Under the pieces are notes generated by a model, which worked only from the letters and a program-made list of their open reading frames with translations, was not told where the DNA came from and did no database searches. The position numbers were made by a program, and so were the translations under genes. This document shows, in pieces, positions 28,245 through 36,177 of a stretch of DNA of 64,000 nt. The stretch's first letter is position 1, and each line of letters starts with the position of its first letter. This DNA comes from an uncultured Victivallales bacterium (GTDB taxonomy: Bacteria; Verrucomicrobiota; Lentisphaeria; Victivallales; UBA1829), in NCBI GenBank assembly GCA_934644965.1, contig CAKUDG010000004.1, forward strand, positions 62,001-126,000, written 5' to 3'.

Positions 28245-31200
28245 GACGAGTCTGTTTTTGCTGACGATCCTTTTCTTTTTTGCCCTTCCGGCCTTTCTGC
28301 CGCCGCTTTATTCCGCGGAAAGCACCGATCCAGTCTACACGAGGGTGTATGAAGCTCTGCTTTCCTCTTGCAACCGTCTTCCTGGATCCGAGGGGTATCG
28401 GAAAAGCCTGGAGGCCGTGGAGAAGGAACTCCGTGATGCCGGACTGACTCCGCATCGGATTTCCTATCCGACACTGGTTCCGGAAACGGTCCAGTCCTCC
28501 TTCACGTACAACGGTGAGTCCTTTGACGTGTATCCTCTTGCTCCGAACGGCGTGGCCATGACGGAAAAGACCGATATGACGGCTCCGGTCATTTATCTGG
28601 GGAAAGGAGCCTATGACGACATTGAAAAGGAAAAGCTGAAGGACGTCATTGTCCTGCTGGACGCTTCCAGCCCGAATATGAAGGATCTTTTTTCCCACGG
28701 GGCCCGCGCAGTGATCCTGGTTGTGGACGGGACGGAGGACATTCATGATTTTGCGCCTCATTTTTCACAGGCCCCCGTATCGGTGCCCCGTCTCTGCATT
28801 CGGAAGAGCGAGGCGGAAAAGGCGGGACTGCTCAATGCCTCCGGGGAAAAGGAAGGTCATCTGCAGGTTTTCACCCGCTGGAAAGATGAGATTGCCACCA
28901 CGCTGTGGGTGGAAATCAAAGGCCGGGAGGACAGCCGTTTTTTCTACGGACGACCTGAGGCACTTTTTTTCACCACTACGCTCGACACCTTCGGAACCGT
29001 TCCGGATCAGACGCTCGACCGCAGAATGGCGGCGAACAACGCGTTGATGACTTCGCTGGCTGTTTCTCTTGCCGGGAAAGCGGTGTCTCCCGCGCGTAGT
29101 CTGTATTTTGTGTTTTTCGGCTCCCATTACTCGTTTTTCGAGGGCGCGCGGATTTTCTATTTCCCGTTTGAGAAAACCGATGCGGAAAAAGACAGCGTTT
29201 CCTTCCGGATTGCGATGGCGGAAAAGGAACTGGAGTCCATCGACAGGGAACTGGAAGTGTTGCGACGGGTGGATCCGTTCCGGATCAGTGAACCGGAGCT
29301 CCGGGAGGCGGTACGGAGCTGCGTGGACCGCATTTCCAGAAACCTGGACGGAATGGTCGGGAACAACAATTACCTTTATCAGCAGATCTATGTGCCCTAT
29401 GTCGCCAAGCAGAACAACGGGGAGGAGGATCCGGTGATGAAAGCGGAGCTGGATCGTCTGAAGGAAGAGAAGGCCCTTCTGAACGAACTCCGCTCCCAGA
29501 TTTTCAAGAAGGAGATCGTGAATCTGGAGGCCTTTTCCAAAATCGTGGATGCCGATCGGGAACAGGCGGAACTGAGAAAACGCCAGATGGAGACTCATCT
29601 GGCCATGCTGCGGGGAATGCGCGAACTGCAGGAAAATATGGGCGATCAGCTTTCCGTGGGGCATTTTGACTTTGATTTTTCTTCCGCGACGCTTCCTTTT
29701 GTGGCGGTTCCCGCCAAACCGGAAGCCTATACGCGTCACATGGTGGCCTTCACATCGAGCTGTTCCGCGGTTTTGCCTGAGCTGGATTCGGAATTTTCCC
29801 TTCCGCTGGTGTCGGAAATGAAGGGAGGGTACAATCCTGCGATTCTTTCCATGCCCGGGACCGAACCGTTTGCGGGGATGATTGCTCATGACAACGGTGT
29901 GTTCGGCTACCGCCTGATCACGGCGGGTGGAGATTTGAAGCATGACGATCTGCCTTTTGATGAGAAGACGGTGGACTTGAGTCCGCTGAAAGGAAATCTG
30001 GAACGTATATTCCTGGCGCTGGCGGAGAATGAGAATCTCTCTCTCCAGCTTCAGCCGACCGGCTATAGCTATGCGCGCTTCATCAATACGCGCGAAAACA
30101 ACGGGAAATACAGCGGACTCCGTTTTTATAATTTCCAGATGGGTTCCAGTTCAGAACTGGAATGTCTGCCGAAAGATGCGCTGGCAGTCTGGCTCGGGGA
30201 GAAGAATGTGCCCCGGACGCTCCGCCCGGGACATTCGGATCAGGCATTTGTGAGGATTGACGCGAACGGATACATTTTCCTTCCCGGGATTCGTCTGACG
30301 CCTCTGAACATGACGTCCTATGGATTTGACGCGAACGGGGCGATCAACCGTGTCAGTGTCCGGGAAGGGCGTCTTGAGTACGGATTCTCCGCGCCGTTGT
30401 ATTTCCCCTTTTATCCGACGGGTTATGACAACAATGTCAAGGTGAACGTTCTGAATGCGAAGACCAATTCCAGTTTCAGCTCCGCTTTCACCGAGTATGA
30501 CGGGAGCGACGTGGTGTTTTTCTGCAACCGACTTGCGAATCTGAAGATCTTCGGGGGCGGCTATACCCTGATCGGGGCGACACGCGAACACCCGGAAGGG
30601 GACGGCCTGCCGCTGGGGAGAGAGCTTTTTTCCGAGAATCTCATGCTCCGGAACGCCGAGGACCAGATTATTCTGAATGAGAGCCGGTTGAATATCTTCC
30701 GCAGGAAGAACATTGTCAACGAATCTCTGGAAACGCTTCATGCGGATGCGGAAGACCATTACTCCAAGGCTCTGGAAGCGGAAAAGGAACAGGACTACCG
30801 GGAGACGGCCGCGCATTCGCTTTTTTCCTCTGTTCTGGCGGAGAAGGTGATTGTTCCTCTCCGTGCGCAGGCGAATGACATGATTCAGGCGGTGGTGCTG
30901 CTGCTGATTCTTTCGATCCCGTTTGCCTTCTGTCTGGAGCGTCTGATCTTCGGGTTTACCGACATTTACCGCCAGGTGTTTGGTTTTCTGGGGATATTTC
31001 TCCTGACCTTCGGTCTTCTGTATGTGGTTCATCCTGCGTTTTCGATGGCGGCTGCGCCGATCATCATCTTTCTGGCCTTCATGATTCTGCTGCTGAGCGT
31101 GATTGTGATTTACGTGGTGATGGAGCAGTTCAAGTATCAGATTCAGGCTTTGCAGGGGCTTGCGTCGAAGGCGCACGGAGTGCAGACGGGATCGGGGACG

Positions 31201-32973
31201 ACGATGGCTTCGGTGCTCATCGGCATTTCCGGGATGAGGAACCGTCCACTCAAAACCGCGCTGACAGTGATCACCGTGGTGCTGCTGACCTTTACCATTC
31301 TGGTGTTTTCCTCCTTCACCTCCAAACTCGGCGTGACCGACGTCTATCTGGGCAAGGGTGACGGTCCCGACCGGATTGAACTCAACCGTTTCACCCTGAC
31401 CACCATTCCCGGGGCCCTGGTTGAGTCCATCAAGACCCTTTACGGCGGTGAATTCAGCATTTTTGAACGGAAAGCGCATTTCAAACCGCGTGAGACCGCA
31501 TTGAAATCTCCCGTCTGGATGGCATACAACCCGGCGAATCATTATACATTTCCGATGCCTTCCATGATTGGTTTTGATCCCGGGGAGATCCGTGCGAATC
31601 CGGCGCTTTCGCGATTCCTGGAGAAACTCTGTTCGACACCGCGTCCGGACGGACTTCTTCCAGTGCTTCTTCCCCCGATGGCGGAACAAGTGCTGGAGCT
31701 GAAAATCGGCGATCCTGTCCTGATCTGCGGAGAGAAGTTCTTCTACGCTGGGACGTTCGACCCGATGCTCCTCGGTGACTACCGGAATACCGGAGGGACA
31801 AAGCTCCTGCCCCTGGATCTTGCAGAGGAGGATAATCAGGGTAAGATGGAAATGCCTGATCTCGAAGAAAATGTGTCTGTTGATATGGTGGATTTGTCCT
31901 ATTTTTCAGCGAATCAGGTGGCTGTGACTGTGAACGAGGCTTTCCGTACACTGCCCGGATTCACAAACTTTGTCATCATGTATGCGAACGCGCCCGAAAC
32001 AGACATCCGTGCGGCGTCGACGGCGATTGCGCCGATATTTACGGGGCAGCTCTGCTCCGTGAACGCCGGCACGGCAACGCGTCATTTCTTTACAAAACAA
32101 CTGGAAGCTTCTGGATTTACCGAGGTATTTGTGCCCTTGCTCCTGGGGGGGCTGATCATTTTCAGTTCGCTTCTGGGATCGACGGTGGAGAGAGCGAGGG
32201 AAATTTTTACCTACAGTGCGCTGGGGCTGGCGCCGCTGGATGTCGGATCTCTGTTTTTTGCGGAAGCGACGGTGTATGCCGTGATCGGAGGGCTTGGTGG
32301 CTATCTGCTCAGCCAGCTGGTGGCGTATCTGCTGACACTGGCCGCATCGTTCGGGCTTCTGCATCCGCCTGAAATGAATTTTTCGTCCTCCACAACGGTC
32401 TACACCATTCTGATCGTGATGGCGACTGTGATTTTGTCCGCCCTGTATCCCGCATACAAAGCGGGAAAATCCGCCAATCCCGGAGTTGCAAGGAAATGGA
32501 AAATGCCGGTGCCTGAAAACGGGGTGCTGAAATTCATCTTCCCCTTCACGGTTTCGCCCGGGGACATCAACGGAATTCTGGCGTTTCTGAAAGAGTATTT
32601 TGACTGTCACAGCGATGCGTCGATGGGCAATTTTGCTTCGACGTCCGCGGAGATTTTCCGGATGGAGGAAAAGGGAGCGGCGAAATACGGGATTGTTTCG
32701 CACATGTCTCTTGCGCCGTTTGATCTTGGTGTGTTTCAGGAGTTCAAAATGTTCTCCAGGGAATCGGACATTCCCGGGATAGATGAACTTGTAGTTGAAA
32801 TCAGGCGTCTGAACGGGACGCAGGCCGCATGGCTCCGGGGCAATGAGATGTTTGTGGAGGAAATGCGCAAACAGTTCCTGCTCTGGAGAGCCCTGCCGCT
32901 GGAAACGGTTCTTCACTACAAGTCGTTTTCACTGGATGGACTTCATCCTTCAACCAATCAGGAAAGAGCGTAG
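28237..32973 (+). CDS. Giant FtsX-type permease with exported PA/pseudo-M28 domain
   Basis: A 1578-residue envelope protein. Residues 1-27 are a signal peptide (cleavage near PLYSA). A PA-like domain (~112-167, APVIYLGKGAYDD, KDVIVLLD, GARAVILVVDG) leads into an M28 aminopeptidase-like domain (~230-308) ending SLYFVFFGSHYSFFEGARIFY. The M28 metal-binding blocks are degenerate: the position of H-x-D reads TTTLDTF, GAxDN reads RMAANN, and the Glu-Glu pair is absent. Helical, coiled-coil-like stretches follow (~316-350, ~400-467). About four membrane segments lie at ~882-1030, then a second exported domain (~1031-1293), then the FtsX unit (~1294-1410, STVERAREIFTYSALGL) and a ~150-residue cytosolic tail. 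Start ATG 28237 fits the signal peptide. Confidence 0.82.
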   Translation: MNKTSLFLLTILFFFALPAFLPPLYSAESTDPVYTRVYEALLSSCNRLPGSEGYRKSLEAVEKELRDAGLTPHRISYPTLVPETVQSSFTYNGESFDVYPLAPNGVAMTEKTDMTAPVIYLGKGAYDDIEKEKLKDVIVLLDASSPNMKDLFSHGARAVILVVDGTEDIHDFAPHFSQAPVSVPRLCIRKSEAEKAGLLNASGEKEGHLQVFTRWKDEIATTLWVEIKGREDSRFFYGRPEALFFTTTLDTFGTVPDQTLDRRMAANNALMTSLAVSLAGKAVSPARSLYFVFFGSHYSFFEGARIFYFPFEKTDAEKDSVSFRIAMAEKELESIDRELEVLRRVDPFRISEPELREAVRSCVDRISRNLDGMVGNNNYLYQQIYVPYVAKQNNGEEDPVMKAELDRLKEEKALLNELRSQIFKKEIVNLEAFSKIVDADREQAELRKRQMETHLAMLRGMRELQENMGDQLSVGHFDFDFSSATLPFVAVPAKPEAYTRHMVAFTSSCSAVLPELDSEFSLPLVSEMKGGYNPAILSMPGTEPFAGMIAHDNGVFGYRLITAGGDLKHDDLPFDEKTVDLSPLKGNLERIFLALAENENLSLQLQPTGYSYARFINTRENNGKYSGLRFYNFQMGSSSELECLPKDALAVWLGEKNVPRTLRPGHSDQAFVRIDANGYIFLPGIRLTPLNMTSYGFDANGAINRVSVREGRLEYGFSAPLYFPFYPTGYDNNVKVNVLNAKTNSSFSSAFTEYDGSDVVFFCNRLANLKIFGGGYTLIGATREHPEGDGLPLGRELFSENLMLRNAEDQIILNESRLNIFRRKNIVNESLETLHADAEDHYSKALEAEKEQDYRETAAHSLFSSVLAEKVIVPLRAQANDMIQAVVLLLILSIPFAFCLERLIFGFTDIYRQVFGFLGIFLLTFGLLYVVHPAFSMAAAPIIIFLAFMILLLSVIVIYVVMEQFKYQIQALQGLASKAHGVQTGSGTTMASVLIGISGMRNRPLKTALTVITVVLLTFTILVFSSFTSKLGVTDVYLGKGDGPDRIELNRFTLTTIPGALVESIKTLYGGEFSIFERKAHFKPRETALKSPVWMAYNPANHYTFPMPSMIGFDPGEIRANPALSRFLEKLCSTPRPDGLLPVLLPPMAEQVLELKIGDPVLICGEKFFYAGTFDPMLLGDYRNTGGTKLLPLDLAEEDNQGKMEMPDLEENVSVDMVDLSYFSANQVAVTVNEAFRTLPGFTNFVIMYANAPETDIRAASTAIAPIFTGQLCSVNAGTATRHFFTKQLEASGFTEVFVPLLLGGLIIFSSLLGSTVERAREIFTYSALGLAPLDVGSLFFAEATVYAVIGGLGGYLLSQLVAYLLTLAASFGLLHPPEMNFSSSTTVYTILIVMATVILSALYPAYKAGKSANPGVARKWKMPVPENGVLKFIFPFTVSPGDINGILAFLKEYFDCHSDASMGNFASTSAEIFRMEEKGAAKYGIVSHMSLAPFDLGVFQEFKMFSRESDIPGIDELVVEIRRLNGTQAAWLRGNEMFVEEMRKQFLLWRALPLETVLHYKSFSLDGLHPSTNQERA

Positions 32974-32978
32974 GATCG

Positions 32979-34979
32979 ATGAAGATAACGAAACAACAGG
33001 ATAAGGAGCTTCTGGAGTTTCAGTCTCTGATGGAGGCTCCGGACAAATTTGAGAACGGGTTCAAGCTGTCGTCTCTGCTGGGGACGCTGTTCCTGGCATT
33101 TGTGATGGTGCCCGGGAGCATTTACATGGGGCTGGTCGCCGGAGTGGGGATCGGCGGAGCCGCGCAGTGGGTGACGGTGATTCTCTTCATCGAAATGGCC
33201 AAACGTGCGAACGCGAAGCTGTCCAGAGCCCAGTTGTTCATCCTGTTCTATATTGCGGGAATTGCGATTGCGCAGGGCACGCCTTTGATCTACCGTCAGT
33301 TTTTTGTCCGGAGCGAGGCTGCCGTGGCATACGGGATCAACACACTTCTCCCGGAATGGGTGGCTCCTTCCGACCCGGATGCGTATGTGACACGCAGTTT
33401 TCTCCAGAGTGCCTGGCTGCCCGTCATCGGATTGATGCTTTTCACAAGCATTCTGGGGGCCATCGACAATATGATCCTCGGCTACGGACTCTTCAAGATG
33501 ACGAGTGATGTGGAGCGTCTGCCTTTCCCGATGGCTCCCATGAATGCGCAGGGAATCGCGGCCCTGGCGGAGGAAATCGAGGGGACGGATGAAAAAATCG
33601 GATCCGCCTCCCGCTGGATGCTTTTCAGCATCGGCTGCGCTGTGGGCATGGGATTCAGTCTCATCTACATGGTGGTGCCGACTTTAAGCGGCGTTCTGTT
33701 CGGGACGACACTTCAGGTGTTTCCCATTCCGTTTGCGGATTTTTCCACTTACACCAAGGATTTTCTGCCCGCAGTCGCGACAGGGATCTGTTTCGACCTC
33801 GGGAACTTCATCACCGGTATGGTAATGCCGTTTTATGCCATGCTGGGATCCTTCATCGGAGTGCTTTTCAGCACGATACTCAACCCCGTTCTTCACCACT
33901 TCAACGTCCTGAGTCTGTATGAACCGGGGGACTCGACCGTTGAAATCGTTTTCAAGAACGGAATTGATTTCTACATGAGTTTCGGGATCGGGTTGTCCCT
34001 GACCATTGCCGTGATCGGGATCATTTCAACCGTGAAAAATTCACTGGAACGGGCGAAGGAACGTGCCGCACTGAATCTGGCCCATCCGGGACTGGATCCG
34101 GATGCGGCGATGCACAAGCGCATCAAGGAGCGTGGAGATATCCCGAACGGAGTGATGCTTCCGCTCTACTTCATTTCCACCGGGGCGTATATTCTTCTCA
34201 GCGGCTGGCTGATCGGATGGCATCCGGGAGTGATGATTGTGCTGACCTTTTTCGGATTTATTTATACTCCGCTGATTTCCTATGTGACGGCCCGTCTGGA
34301 AGGACTTGTGGGGCAGGCGGTGGCGATTCCGTACATCCGGGAACTGTCCTTCATCATGTCAGGTTACCGCGGGGTGGCGGTCTGGTTCATTCCGGTTCCA
34401 ATGAACAACTACGGGACTCAGACAATGTTTTACAAACAGGCGGAACTGCTGGGAACGAAGTTCTCCTCCATCTGGAAGTCTAATTTGATTCTTCTTCCGA
34501 TCGTGTTCTGCACGACCATTCTGTTTGCGTCCTTCATCTGGAATCTGGCGGAAGTGCCGTCGAGCGTGTATCCGTATGCGAGCACGATGTGGGAGCTTCA
34601 GGCGAAGAACGAATGTCTTCTGTATTCCTCGACCCTGGGAGAATATTCGCATTTTGAAAAGGCTCTGAGTCTGCCGCGCATTCTGCTCGGGTTCGGACTC
34701 GGGATGAGCGTGTACGGTGTCCTCTCATTCTTCAATGCTCCTGTGATGCTGCTCTACGGACTGATCCCGGGACTGAGCGGAGCCATGCCGCATGTGATTC
34801 TGCCGCAGTTCCTCGGAGCGCTGGCAGGCAAGTTTTATTTTCAGAAACGGTTCGGACAGGACTGGCGCAAATATATTACCGTGATTGGAGCGGGATATTT
34901 CGTCGGTGCGGGACTGATCGCCATGCTCTGCGTGGGCGTGGTGTTCCTTTGCAAGTCCGCGAGCACGCTGCCATACTAG
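32979..34979 (+). CDS. OPT-like polytopic membrane protein B
   Basis: Integral membrane protein of 666 residues with about 14 hydrophobic segments. The segment DVERLPFPMAPMNAQGIAAL resembles the E-L-P-[FY]-P-x-G-T-A block of OPT/YSL transporters. The conserved-looking YVTARLEGLVGQAVAIPYIR parallels TRILCEAGLYYFTAGW of protein A, so A and B are probably distant paralogues. It begins 5 bases after the giant permease and ends 15 bases before ATPase 2. OPT proteins are normally secondary transporters without ATPases, so the link with two ABC modules is unusual. The substrate is unknown; peptides, metal chelates or envelope lipids are possibilities only. Confidence 0.8.
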   Translation: MKITKQQDKELLEFQSLMEAPDKFENGFKLSSLLGTLFLAFVMVPGSIYMGLVAGVGIGGAAQWVTVILFIEMAKRANAKLSRAQLFILFYIAGIAIAQGTPLIYRQFFVRSEAAVAYGINTLLPEWVAPSDPDAYVTRSFLQSAWLPVIGLMLFTSILGAIDNMILGYGLFKMTSDVERLPFPMAPMNAQGIAALAEEIEGTDEKIGSASRWMLFSIGCAVGMGFSLIYMVVPTLSGVLFGTTLQVFPIPFADFSTYTKDFLPAVATGICFDLGNFITGMVMPFYAMLGSFIGVLFSTILNPVLHHFNVLSLYEPGDSTVEIVFKNGIDFYMSFGIGLSLTIAVIGIISTVKNSLERAKERAALNLAHPGLDPDAAMHKRIKERGDIPNGVMLPLYFISTGAYILLSGWLIGWHPGVMIVLTFFGFIYTPLISYVTARLEGLVGQAVAIPYIRELSFIMSGYRGVAVWFIPVPMNNYGTQTMFYKQAELLGTKFSSIWKSNLILLPIVFCTTILFASFIWNLAEVPSSVYPYASTMWELQAKNECLLYSSTLGEYSHFEKALSLPRILLGFGLGMSVYGVLSFFNAPVMLLYGLIPGLSGAMPHVILPQFLGALAGKFYFQKRFGQDWRKYITVIGAGYFVGAGLIAMLCVGVVFLCKSASTLPY

Positions 34980-34994
34980 GAGGGAATGCAGAAA

Positions 34995-35720
34995 ATGGAA
35001 CAGGAGCCGATTGTCGAAGTAAAGAATCTGTTCCGGATCTACAAGACCGGAAAGGAGCTGCTTTACGCACTGAACAATATCAATTTGACGATTTATAAAA
35101 AGGAATATCTTTCGATCATGGGGCCTTCCGGATCCGGGAAGTCCACTTTATTCAACATGATCGGAGCGCTGGACATGCCTTCCCGCGGCATTGTGTCCGT
35201 GGGGGGGGTGGAGCTGCCGCGCCTCTCCTCTTCAGAACTTTCCTATTTCCGCTGCAAGCATATCGGATACGTCTTCCAGAACTACAATCTCCTTGCATTT
35301 TTGACCGCCATGGAAAATGTGCTGCTGCCGTTGACTTTCCTCGGAGTTCCTGAAAAGGAGGCGAAGGCTCGCGCAGAGGAAGTGCTTGACTATGTCGGAC
35401 TCGGTGAAAGACTTCACCATCGCCCGGACGAACTTTCCGGTGGACAGCAGCAGCGTGTGGCCATCGCACGCGCTCTCGCCAATGAACCCGCCATCATCCT
35501 CGCGGATGAACCCACGGCCAACCTCGACCTGAAAACAGGGGAGCAGGTCATCGAAATTTTCAAGAGAATGACTCTCGAAAAAGGTGTGACGGTCATTACG
35601 GCAACCCACGACTACAAGATGCTGGCAAAGTCCGACCGCATTGTCTGGATCAAAGACGGACAGGTAGACAAGATCCAGAATGTCAAGGATATGAATATCA
35701 ACGTCGGCTCCATTCAGTAA
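34995..35720 (+). CDS. MacB/LolD-type ABC ATPase 2
   Basis: Second ABC ATPase of the cluster: Walker A MGPSGSGKST, Q-loop VFQNYNL, signature LSGGQQQRVAIARALA, Walker B IILADEPTANLD and switch ATHDYKM. It is closely similar to ATPase 1 through the whole core (for example the shared RCxxIGYVFQxYNL), consistent with duplication, but has a shorter C-terminus. An AGGAGGG site at 34978-34984 lies 10 bases before the ATG at 34995 and only 1-2 before the ATG at 34986, so the former is preferred. With two ATPases and two permeases, either two separate transporters or one LolCDE-like hetero-complex can be built. Confidence 0.93.
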   Translation: MEQEPIVEVKNLFRIYKTGKELLYALNNINLTIYKKEYLSIMGPSGSGKSTLFNMIGALDMPSRGIVSVGGVELPRLSSSELSYFRCKHIGYVFQNYNLLAFLTAMENVLLPLTFLGVPEKEAKARAEEVLDYVGLGERLHHRPDELSGGQQQRVAIARALANEPAIILADEPTANLDLKTGEQVIEIFKRMTLEKGVTVITATHDYKMLAKSDRIVWIKDGQVDKIQNVKDMNINVGSIQ

Positions 35721-35724
35721 TCGA

Positions 35725-35755
35725 AAAAGGAGCGAGGGGAGGGGGGACTCCTTTT
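35725..35755 (+). terminator. Possible terminator of the OPT/ABC operon
   Basis: AAAAGGAG (35725-35732) and CTCCTTTT (35748-35755) form an 8-bp stem with a 15-base purine loop, starting 5 bases after the last stop. The stem is A/T-rich at its base and the T tract is short, so it is only a candidate. Confidence 0.4.
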
Positions 35756-36177
35756 CCCATCCATCTCCTATTGTCATCCTTTCCCTTTCCCATCGGGCGA
35801 AAGTTCCCCTGACTGATTCCTTCAGGAGGAGGAGCGAGGAGTCCCTTCCTTCTTTCTCCCGTTCTTCTGCGAAAACCTGTTCTGAAAAAGCGAAGAGGGC
35901 AGGGGAGAGAACGGGGGGGGGGATTATAACACAGAATGCCGTCACACTCTCTCCCCTGTAGCCGCAATGCGGAAAAGCGGAGTCATCCCGCTTCTTCAGG
36001 GGAGAAGGCTTTCCGGAAGATGGCTTTGACTGAAGTGCCTCCTCTGCGGGGAACAGGAGTGCCGGCGATCCATTTCCCCTTTGAGTCCCGGCATTCCTTT
36101 TTCCCGCCTGAGATGAGAATCAGGAGGGGGAGTGATTTCCCCGAGGCGGAGGAGGAGAGGAACCCCGGGGTGATTTG
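35756..36177. other. Intergenic region between convergent genes
   Basis: About 420 bases containing polypurine tracts and a run of ten G at 35913-35922. Short overlapping open frames lack ribosome-binding sites and motifs. I see no RNA gene. Confidence 0.4.

Noticed and set aside
30151..31689. A 512-codon minus-strand open frame within the giant permease
   Set aside because: Arg/His/Gln-rich shadow frame without domains.
35913..35922. Run of ten G as a phase-variation tract
   Set aside because: It lies between convergent genes, neither in a coding sequence nor between promoter boxes.
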